Below are positions 56,663 through 64,000 of a DNA stretch of 64,000 nucleotides, one piece after another. Position 1 is the first letter of the stretch, and the number at the start of each line of letters is the position of its first letter. The position numbers and the translations under genes are program-made. The notes beneath the pieces were generated by a model. The model was not told the DNA's origin. It did not search any database and was given only the letters and a program-made list of their open reading frames with translations. This stretch comes from Diacronema lutheri (lineage: Eukaryota; Haptophyta; Pavlovophyceae; Pavlovales; Pavlovaceae), in the NCBI GenBank assembly GCA_019448385.1, contig JAGTXO010000014.1, forward strand, positions 1 through 64,000. Direction: 5' to 3'.

Positions 56663-57544
56663 ATGGCGGCGAGCCGGCGCGCTTCTTTTGATCAAAGTCG
56701 CGTGCGTCAACGCCGCTCTCGGCGCGGCACTTTTCGGCGCCCGCGGTGCTCCAGCGCGCGCCGCTCGGGCCCGTCGGCGCGCGGCGCCAACGCGCTCGGC
56801 TCTGGCGCGCACCGTCAGAGCTCCGCGCCGCTCTCGGCTCCGCAGCGAGCGCCGTCGGCGGGCGGCGCGCCGCCGCGCGCAGTCGACCCGGACGGGCTGC
56901 GCGCGGAGGCGGCGCGAGTGCTCAGCCGAGCAACCAAGCGCCTCGACAAGGCGCGTGCGCGCGCCGCCGCGTGCACGCAGCGCGAGGCCGAGCTGTTTGT
57001 CGATCCGGCGCCGTTTGACGCCGACCTGATGGCCCTCCCGAATCGCGCCGAGCTCGCGTCGGCGGAGGCGAGCGAGGCGGCGCGCGAGGCGGCGCTGCGG
57101 CAGCTGGTCGAGATAATCGCCGAGCTCGATACGTCCGCGCATCCGCGCGCCCGCCTCGCGATCGAGCTTCGGCGTGAACGACTCTCCGCCCGTACGGCCG
57201 CCGCCCGCGCCCAAGCGGCGAAAGGGCCCGCCCGCGAGCAAGGCGCCGCGACTGCCGTACCGCACGTACATGTGCGCGGATGGCGCCGAGATCCGCGTCG
57301 GGCGCACCGCGCCGAAGAACGACCGGCTCGGCTGCGACGCCGAGCACCGCGACGCGGACAACTGTTGGCTGCACGCGTCCGGCCGCCCGGGCCGCCCCGG
57401 CTCGCACGTCGTGGTGCGCGCGTGCCAGCTCGGCGGCGCCGAGCTGCCGCGCGAGGTGGAGATGAACGTGGCGATGCTTGCGGCCAAGGATTCGAAGGCC
57501 AACACGGGCGGCGCCGTCGGCGTCGTCAACATCTGCCGCGCGCG
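56663..57544 (+). pseudogene. NFACT-R domain gene, unit 7 copy
   Basis: Same layout as unit 2, nearly identical to unit 5. Confidence 0.55.
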
Positions 57545-57655
57545 TCCACCTTTGCCGTCATTACGCTTCAGCATCACCCAGACAGCGAACGCGCCGGGAG
57601 GTCAATGGTGGCCGTCGTCGTCGATCGGCCTATGTACGCGTCTATGTTGTGATGC

Positions 57656-58055
57656 GTGCATAAGCGAATGCTCGCCCTCATCGCCAAGGGCAAGGTGTCC
57701 GATGCACGGCGGCTGCTGGAGAGCCTGGGCGTCGCCGACATTGCCCGCCCGGAGGTGCTCGCGCAGATGGCGGCCAAGCACCCGGTGCGCACTGAGGACG
57801 TCGACGACGGCCTCGCCGATCGGGACGACTTCTCCCGAGTGGCTGTCTCGCCGGAAGACATCGTGGCGGCGTTCCGCAGCCTCTACACGGACAAGGCGGC
57901 TGGCGCTTCGACCTGGCGCTACGAATACCTCACCGCGCTGGTGCCGACCGTGCCCTTCCCATCGATCATGGCGGCCGATGCTGCGCGCTCGGGCGCTTAC
58001 TTTGCGACGCGCTGCCTGCGTGGTTCAACTTTGTCTTCTCTCCCGTGCGGCTGCT
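57656..58055 (+). mobile_element. Non-LTR reverse-transcriptase fossil, unit 7
   Basis: Only the first about 400 bp remain, ending at the array border. Confidence 0.65.
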
Positions 58056-58108
58056 GGCGCTCAATTCAAAAAATTTCAGTTGAAGGTAATTTAAAAATTT
58101 CCATATAT

Positions 58109-58174
58109 GAACCTCTCGGAGAACGCGAGCATCCTCTGGTGTCGTTCACGCCGAACCTCTCGGAGAACGCGAGC
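58109..58174. promoter_or_regulatory. Duplicated 22-bp word upstream of the phosphatase
   Basis: GAACCTCTCGGAGAACGCGAGC-type 22-mer occurs at 58109-58130 and again at 58153-58174, 44 bp apart, within an AT-rich stretch that includes TATATGA. The second copy ends 48 bp before the ATG at 58223. Could be a regulatory element or a short tandem duplication in the 5' leader. Confidence 0.4.
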
Positions 58175-58222
58175 GTTGGGAAAAAAAAGTACGTGTCTCC
58201 GGGGTCCTCTAGCTCGGCCTTC

Positions 58223-60096
58223 ATGGCGCTAATCCTAGCGCTCGCCGGGGCGATCAGCGCGGGCGCGATGGGCATTTGCGACGGCACTTCGTGCGAAACG
58301 TGCGTCGGCGAGCACCACGCCTTTGGTGACTGCCGCTGGTGCGAGCAGACCCGCTCGTGCCACTCGTTCGGCTCGCTTCTCAACCAGTGCCGCATCCCGC
58401 TGCACGGGCCGACATGGACGTGTATGTCGAAGGACTACCCCTACCAGATGCAGGCCTTCTCGCCCAACGAAGTGGCCACGTGGGGTACCTTCATCCAGTC
58501 CATCGTGCCGCTCATCGCGCACGAGCGAACGCCCTTCAAGGAGGTGCCCGCCGGTCGCACGCTCCGCTGGGACGCGCACACGCGCGCGGAGCTCGCGGAT
58601 GGCGCGATGCCTGCCGCGAGCGACGAGGAGATCCGCATCTCGGTAACGGCCGACTGGGGCGCGGGCACAATGGAGGCAGACGCTGTCGGTGCCGGCATGG
58701 CCGGCATGTCGCCCCACTACACGGTGCACATGGGCGACGTATATTTCAGTGCGCGCGCTCGGGGCGCCGCGCGCTCGTCGCGCCGCGCGCGCGCGCCGGA
58801 GTCGCGCGTGACGCGCTTCTTTCGCCCCATCGCGCGAGTTTGCAGTGGGTGCGGCGGCTGAGTATGACACCAACTTTTGGGGCGTCCCGGGCTGGCCCAC
58901 CGGCAAGGGCGTCAAGTTCCCCGAGGGCTCTCGCGGCATGTTCACGCTCACCGGCAACCACGAGATGCTCTCGCAGGGCGACACGTACTTCAATTCGGTG
59001 CTCCCGCGCTGCGGCGTCAAGAACGACGACGGCTCGCTCGCGGGCATGCCCACGTCGTTTGGCGCGATCGAGACCGCGCACTGGCGAGTCATCATGATCG
59101 ACGACAGTTACAACTCGTACCCGGACGGCGCGCTCTCCGCCGCGCTCGATTCGCTCGACCTCAAGGCGGAATGCAAGATGCCGGACTCGCACGTCGCGTG
59201 GCTCGCGCGCGTGCTGGGCGATCCGAACGACAAGCGCGGCATCATCCTCATGGGCCATCACAATTACCGAAACGCGTTTGCCAATTCGTGCATCGATCAC
59301 GCCAAGCAGATCGCCGGCGTGCTGCCCGGCGAGCGCGAGATCGTCTGGCTGTACGGGCACATCCACAGCTTTCAGATGCAGAACGCGCCCGCCAAGGTCG
59401 ACAACGACCGCAATCCGCTCAAGGCCTGGTCGCGCTGCCTCGGTGCGCGCCGCGCCCCTCCCCCCTCGCGTGCGCGGCACGCGCGCTGCTGACGAGTCCG
59501 CCATCGGCAGCTCGAGGCTCGGCGCCACCGACGCGGTGGGGAGGCGTACGCTGACCCGCCTTTTGCCTCCTCGCTCAGGCTATGGCGCCTTTACCCAGTC
59601 CGTGCCGCCCGACACGGCGTCGTTTGACACGGAGACGACGCAGGCGTGGGACCGGCGCCTCTACAAGACTCTCACCCTCACGTCCGCCACGGGGCCAAAG
59701 GACGAGGACGTGGTCTTCAACGGCTGGGCGGAGCTGCGGCTGAACGGGCCGCAGGCCAAGCTGAGGTACTACACATTTGGCTGCGCCGGCGGCAACTGCA
59801 CGGGCGGGGGCCCGTCGTTTGACTATGCGGACAAGACCGAGCTCGCGACGGAGACGTTTGTCGTGCAGAGCACTGGCGACGTCGCGCTGGTTGAGCAGCA
59901 GCTCTCCGGCAGCCTGCAGCTGACGTCGCTGCCGCCGCCCGTCGCCAACGTGGCGCCCATGCTCGCCGTGCATGAGCCGTACGTCAAGTCCGCCATCGGC
60001 AGCTCGAGCTCGGCGCCGCGAGCGATCGCCGGTGGGATCCTTCCTCGGCGGGCCCGCCGCTCTGGGCGCAGCCGTGCTCAGCGCGTTCATATATAG
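58223..60096 (+). CDS. Secreted purple-acid-phosphatase-like metallophosphatase with PSI domain
   Basis: Exons 58223-58748, 58846-59442 and 59579-60096, with GT-AG introns of 97 and 136 bp in matching phases. Signal peptide MALILALAGAISAGAMG; then a cysteine-rich PSI-type module (CDGTSCETC to CRWCEQTRSC). Metallophosphatase motifs in order: TADWGAG, MGDVYF (completed by MGAAAEYD across intron 1), LTGNHEM, LMGHHNY and YGHIHSF, i.e. the five metal-binding blocks of purple acid phosphatases. It probably releases phosphate from organic esters outside the cell or in the secretory path. The C-terminal 170 residues are a separate beta-rich part. The last residues (about 60010 on) may be affected by the adjacent Fanzor element; another frame there encodes a membrane-anchor-like GSFLGGPAALGAAVLSAF. 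Confidence 0.82.
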
Positions 60097-60741
60097 GGCG
60101 CCTGTGCGCCCCATACATGATCGCAACCCTGGCCCCTGCGGTCGGCGCGCGCACGCGTACCGACCGCAGGGGCAGGGGCGCGCTCTCTGGGGCCGCCGCA
60201 TCCAGAAAGCAACGCGCCCCCGGCCAGCGCGGCCGGGGGCCCACAGCTGGGCTCGCCCAAACTGGGCTCGCCCAAACTGCGGCAGACGATGTGACCTCGT
60301 TTGCGTGAAGCCGGCGGCCTGTGCCATCGGCGCAAACTCCGAGCAGAGGGGACCGCACACCTAGTAGCGGCCTGTGCGCGAACGCAGCCGCGCGCGCCTG
60401 TGCGCGCGCGATCCGCGGACGCGGTAACCCAGGTGCCCGACCGCCCCGTGCACATGCACGGGGCGGATCGGCCCGACGGCCTGCTGCTGGAGGCAAGCAA
60501 CTTGCCTCCGACAGCAGCGCCGCCGTACGGAGCGTGCAGGTCTGTGCGCCTTGCGGCGTGGTGGTGGTGCTTGCGCGAGCGCGCGTCGGCAACCGCGGTG
60601 CGTGGCGAGCGGAGGAGCTCGCCACGCGCGCGGCCGCGCGCGTCAGCTCGGGCGCGAGCGAGCGGCGAGGGGGCTGCGCCGCCGGACACGAGCGCGCGGT
60701 GCGCGCGCGCGCGCGCTCGTGTCCGGCGGCAGCCCCGTCGC
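60091..60741 (-). ncRNA. Hairpin-rich 3' flank of the second Fanzor; candidate guide RNA locus
   Basis: Between the Fanzor stop and the phosphatase stop lie at least seven strong inverted repeats: 60096-60111 (6-bp stem), 60132-60173 (13 bp, perfect), 60216-60240 (10 bp), 60442-60467 (12 bp, 2-nt loop), 60484-60519 (9 bp plus outer 6), 60601-60626 (10 bp) and 60670-60736 (20 bp perfect plus outer 6, starting 5 nt past the stop). A 15-mer is perfectly duplicated at 60247-60276. In TnpB and Fanzor loci the guide RNA is transcribed from this position, so a structured RNA is likely. Its limits and guide segment cannot be read from one copy. Confidence 0.5.
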
Positions 60742-63700
60742 TCACGGCCCGCGCAGCTCGAGCGCCTTCTTGTAGATGTTGCGCGCGGCGTTGAAGTCGC
60801 GGTCAAAGATGGTTCGGCACCACGCGCAGCGCACGAGCGTCTTGACGACGCGGTTGGTCATCGGGCTCGACGGGTCGTGCTTGCGCACGCGGACCTGCCG
60901 GCGCGTCTTGGTGAAGAAGTCGCAGCAGCTCTTGCCGTCGCACTTGCTGCAGTCCTGCGACGTGTAGCTCTCGTCGATGAAGCCGATCGTGTAGCCGCGC
61001 GCGCGGAAGGCGTCGACGATGCCCATCGTCTGCGACGGCATCTTGCCGCGCTCGTGCCACTTGCCAAACTTGGGGTAGTGCAGCTGCAGACTCCAGTCGC
61101 CGACCGCGATCACGACCTCGCCCGGCCCGCCGTACGTCGCCGCGAACGCGTCGACCATCCTGCTGTGCGCGCGCTGGTGGTTGGAGTAGGCGTGCATGCG
61201 GTGCGTGCGGAACCACTCGTGCCCGTACGCGCCTCGCAGCAGCTCGCGCGCCTCGCGGCGCTCGTCCTCGTTGAGCAGCGGCGCGCCGTGGCCGTCGCGG
61301 CCCGCGAGCGCCTCCTCGAGCTGCGCGATCGAGCGGCGCTGCGGGTCGCCGCGCACGACCGTCATCTTCTTGCGCCGCAGCATCCGCTCCGTCGCGCGGC
61401 GCTCGCCGGCGAGCCGCCGGTGCCGCGCCGCCGACCAGCTGAGCGTGCGCGGACGCGTCGCGCCGAACAGCGCGCACGCCCACGCGAAGAAGAGCTTGTT
61501 CTTGCCCGGGTCGAACACGACGATCTGCTCGGGCGTGTAGCGGCGCAGCGTCTCGCGGTCGAGGTAGTCGGTGCGCCCGAGCTCGTCGCGCCCGCCAAGG
61601 CGACTCGCGAGCGGCGCGTCGCACGTGCGCAGGACGGACGCGGCCTTGCCGTCCGTCTGGATCGACGAGACGTGGCCACCCGCGCGGTTGGCGCGCCGGA
61701 GCGCGCGCGACACGTCCATCTTGAACACCACGTTGAAGATGCGCGTGCGGTTGTTGCCTGCGGTGATCGGCCGCCCCGCGTCGCTGCCTCTGCCAAACGC
61801 CCGCTCAAAGTCCTCGGTGCAGCGCAGCCACTGCTGGAGGAATTCGGCGTCGATGCGGAGGAAGTGGCCGACGATGAGGCTCTTCTTGCCCGGAAGGCGC
61901 TTCGGGCCGATCGGCTTGTCGCCGTTGGCCTGCCGCGCGGCGTCGAGCACGCGGAGCATCGCCCTGTACCCGTCGCCCACGTTGTTGCTCTCGCCCGGCG
62001 GGCGATTGAGGTACCAACCCATGTTGTGGTCGCCATCGTAGTCGGCGTCAAAGAGCTCCCAAGCGGGCAGCACTTCGCGCAGCAGGTCGTCGTCGTCGCG
62101 CAGCGCCGCGGGCAGCGACGCGTCGTCGATCTGGCCGCGCCAGATGAGCCGCGTGCAGCGGCGGCGCGCGTGCCGCATCGTCTGTGCGGACAGCGCGCCG
62201 TTGCCGGCCGGCGGCGCGGCGAGCCCAGCCGCAGCAACCTGCTCGGCGCGCGTGGCCCTCGTGAGGTGCACCTTGACGAGCGCCTCGAGCGCGCCGTACA
62301 GGCCCGACGTGCGCACGTGGTTCACGTAGTTGGTCGTGAGCTGCGCGGCGAGGAAGTTAAGCGGCGGTTTCATGTACGCGACCTCGATCGGCCCGCCCGC
62401 CGCGAGCACGGCGTGGTGCGCGCCGGCAAAGTCCGCGAGGTCAGCGCCGAGCTGGCCGTGCTGCGGAGGCGCGCCTCCCGCGTTTGCCCTCCGCGTCACG
62501 GCCCAGATGACCGCCCTCCAGTAGGACTCCGTCCACACGGCGGGCAGCTCCTCGCCGGAGCGCAGCGCGCGCTCGGCAAAGTCGACGCCGACCTCGATCG
62601 CGAGCGCGGCGATGCGGTCAAATTTGACCGCAAAGTCCTGCAGGCGCTGTAGGTAGGCGGGGCGCACGATGGTCTTCAGCTGCAGCTTGATGGACTGGGC
62701 GCGGTCCGCGTCGTCGAGCGCGTTCGTCCGCTGCGTGGCGCGCACGTGCCGCCGCCGCTTTCGCGGTGGCCCGCCACCACGCCCGCCACCGCCGCCGCCG
62801 GCGCCGCCACCGCCGCCACCGGCGCCGCGTCCGCCGCGTCCGCCACGCCCGCCACGCCCGCCGCGCCCGCCGCCGCGCCCGCCACGCCCGCCACGCCCGC
62901 CACGCCCGCCGCCGCGCCCGCCGCCGCGCCCGCCGCCGCGCCCGCCACCGCCGTCGCCGCTGTCGGAGTCAGAGTCCGAGCCCGCGTAGAGGGATTCGCC
63001 CGAGGAGGAGGCGTCAGAGGAGGCGTCAGCGCAGCTGGTCGCACCGGTGGCTGCACGGCTCGCGCGCTCATCGCCGCCCGTGGCAGCGCAGCCGTGCGCG
63101 CAGCGCGCACCGCACGCGCGGCGCGACGGCATGCGCGGCGCACGCGCGCCCGCCGTTGCGCGTGCGTCGGCAGCAGCGGCGGGCGGCAGCGGCGAGCGGT
63201 CGGCGCGAGCTGCGCCGGCGCGCGCCTCCGCCTCGCCGCCATCGGCGCACGCTCGTGGCGCGCCCGGCTCGCACTCGCCACACACTTCGGCCTCGGCGTG
63301 CGGCGCGGGCTCGGCGGCAGGCGGCGCGGCGGCCGGCAGCGGCGCGGCGGGCGCGGGCAGCGCGGCGGCGGCGCTGCGCGCAGCGTCGGAAGCGCGCGCA
63401 GCCGCCGCCGTCGCGAGCTGCACGGCAGTGCGCATGCGTGGCTGGCCCATCTCGTCGCAGTTCTTGGCGTACAACTTGTCCTGCTCGGCGAGGTGGGCCA
63501 TCACCATGTCGGTCCTGTGCGCGCCGACGTAATGCTCCAGCCGCTCGATCCCGCCTTGGTAGAGGTAGCGCCGAAAGTCGCACCGCGGCTCGGAGAGGAG
63601 GAACGGCGGCCAAACGCGCGGCGGTTGCTCGCGCGGCGGCACGCGCGAGCGCGAATCGCAGCGCGACCCGCGTCCGCCGGCGGCGTGTGGAGGCTCGCGC

Positions 63701-63951
63701 GCGCCGTACTGCGCGCACGGCTCGGGCGCGGGCGCGGACGCCTCGTCGCTCGCTCGCGCGCAAGCGTCCGCGCCGCGCGCAGGCTCGTGGCGGCGGCGGC
63801 CGCCGCCGAGCATCGCGTGGGCGGCGGTGTGCAGCCGCGTCGTCGCCCACACCTGCGCCAACGCGCTGGCAGCCGCGATCGCGCCGTCGCGTGAAACGCC
63901 TCCAGCGAGCGCCCACTCGCACGCGGCGCGCGCGCTCAGCTTGGCAAGCAC
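60742..63951 (-). CDS. Fanzor (TnpB-like RNA-guided nuclease) with RGG-rich N-terminus
   Basis: 1,069 residues, uninterrupted. Residues 1-160: helical, unknown. About 320-390: a dense RGG/GGR repeat, an RNA-binding type of low complexity, followed by a basic NLS-like PPRKRRRHVR. About 410-1069: Fanzor core. Catalytic residues: D814 in VVFDPGKNKLF (61510-61512), E994 in FIDESYTSQDCS (60970-60972; the shifted Glu typical of Fanzors), and D1052 in FDRDFNAARNI (60796-60798). Zinc ribbon: CSKC and CAWC. All needed residues are present, so it looks active. The start is the first ATG before the window edge; more exons may lie beyond 64000. It differs clearly from the Fanzor at 19390-22117, so the two did not arise by a recent local duplication. 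Confidence 0.9.
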   Translation of the reverse strand: MLAKLSARAACEWALAGGVSRDGAIAAASALAQVWATTRLHTAAHAMLGGGRRRHEPARGADACARASDEASAPAPEPCAQYGAREPPHAAGGRGSRCDSRSRVPPREQPPRVWPPFLLSEPRCDFRRYLYQGGIERLEHYVGAHRTDMVMAHLAEQDKLYAKNCDEMGQPRMRTAVQLATAAAARASDAARSAAAALPAPAAPLPAAAPPAAEPAPHAEAEVCGECEPGAPRACADGGEAEARAGAARADRSPLPPAAAADARATAGARAPRMPSRRACGARCAHGCAATGGDERASRAATGATSCADASSDASSSGESLYAGSDSDSDSGDGGGGRGGGRGGGRGGGRGGRGGRGGRGGGRGGRGGRGGRGGRGAGGGGGGAGGGGGGRGGGPPRKRRRHVRATQRTNALDDADRAQSIKLQLKTIVRPAYLQRLQDFAVKFDRIAALAIEVGVDFAERALRSGEELPAVWTESYWRAVIWAVTRRANAGGAPPQHGQLGADLADFAGAHHAVLAAGGPIEVAYMKPPLNFLAAQLTTNYVNHVRTSGLYGALEALVKVHLTRATRAEQVAAAGLAAPPAGNGALSAQTMRHARRRCTRLIWRGQIDDASLPAALRDDDDLLREVLPAWELFDADYDGDHNMGWYLNRPPGESNNVGDGYRAMLRVLDAARQANGDKPIGPKRLPGKKSLIVGHFLRIDAEFLQQWLRCTEDFERAFGRGSDAGRPITAGNNRTRIFNVVFKMDVSRALRRANRAGGHVSSIQTDGKAASVLRTCDAPLASRLGGRDELGRTDYLDRETLRRYTPEQIVVFDPGKNKLFFAWACALFGATRPRTLSWSAARHRRLAGERRATERMLRRKKMTVVRGDPQRRSIAQLEEALAGRDGHGAPLLNEDERREARELLRGAYGHEWFRTHRMHAYSNHQRAHSRMVDAFAATYGGPGEVVIAVGDWSLQLHYPKFGKWHERGKMPSQTMGIVDAFRARGYTIGFIDESYTSQDCSKCDGKSCCDFFTKTRRQVRVRKHDPSSPMTNRVVKTLVRCAWCRTIFDRDFNAARNIYKKALELRGP
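62790..62960 (-). repeat. RGG-coding short tandem repeat
   Basis: Tandem 9- and 12-bp units encode GGR and GGGR repeats in the second Fanzor. A candidate RNA-contact region and a likely length-variable tract. Confidence 0.85.
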
Positions 63952-64000
63952 GGCGAGCCCGGCGGCGATTGGCGGGAGCGCGACGGCCGCGCAGCGGCCG

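Larger units (their letters stand above)
35702..58055. repeat. Tandem array of seven composite units
   Basis: Seven direct copies, each starting near the word GCGCGGCGGTTAAGG: 35702, 38372, 42154, 45785, 49537, 52150 and 55957. Unit lengths are about 2.67, 3.78, 3.63, 3.75, 2.61, 3.81 and 2.1 kb (the last stops abruptly at about 58050). Each unit holds a minus-strand coiled-coil gene, a divergent plus-strand NFACT-R gene and a reverse-transcriptase fossil. Copies are nearly identical over long stretches, which points to recent amplification or ongoing homogenisation. Confidence 0.95.
55957..58055 (+). repeat. Array unit 7 (truncated)
   Basis: Runs normally to the start of the retroelement fragment and stops near 58050, where AT-rich sequence before the phosphatase gene begins. 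Confidence 0.9.

Noticed and set aside
1-64000. tRNA or rRNA genes
   Set aside because: No cloverleaf-like or conserved rRNA segments were recognised by reading; a dedicated scan was not possible.

Overview
This window looks like nuclear DNA from a GC-rich unicellular alga, most likely a haptophyte or a close chromist. The reasons are the extreme GC bias, tightly packed genes with short GT-AG introns (about 95-180 bp, inferred here from frame and phase matches), long poly-G/poly-C runs, and several proteins with signal-plus-transit style plastid leaders, including a Tat-like thylakoid leader. The organism assignment is inference; no rRNA or organelle gene is present to settle it.

Layout. 1-3.2 kb: no supportable gene; four long homopolymer G/C runs. 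3.4-22.1 kb: one giant spliced coding unit on + (about 6,100 codons if introns 6920-7052 and 20277-20404 are real). It carries a coiled coil, a C48/Ulp1-like cysteine protease, further protease-like domains, a YqaJ-type nuclease, a chromodomain and, at the C-terminus, a Fanzor (eukaryotic TnpB-like RNA-guided nuclease). 22.5-35.4 kb: a compact island of eight ordinary host genes: EF-hand/coiled-coil protein, two plastid-type proteins of unknown function, a thylakoid-lumen FKBP, plastid ribosome recycling factor, a PPR-like mitochondrial protein, an R2R3-MYB factor and an MFS transporter. 35.7-58.05 kb: seven tandem copies of a 2.6-3.8 kb composite unit made of a head-to-head host gene pair (a membrane coiled-coil protein on - and an NFACT-R protein on +) whose + gene runs into a non-LTR reverse-transcriptase fossil. 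58.2-60.1 kb: a secreted purple-acid-phosphatase-like gene with two introns. 60.1-60.74 kb: a dense series of perfect GC-rich hairpins. 60.74-63.95 kb: a second, unrelated-looking Fanzor on -, with an RGG-rich, NLS-bearing N-terminus.

The most unusual content is the pair of Fanzor loci. The first is fused behind a chromodomain inside a giant multi-domain protein. The second keeps all three RuvC acidic residues and a zinc ribbon, and its 3' side is packed with at least seven strong stem-loops, exactly where TnpB/Fanzor guide RNAs (omega-RNA, fRNA) are normally encoded. The seven-copy array is the other striking feature: it shows recent amplification, a 33-bp coding minisatellite that varies between copies, and presence/absence of a 1,019-bp block flanked by the 5-bp word GGACT.
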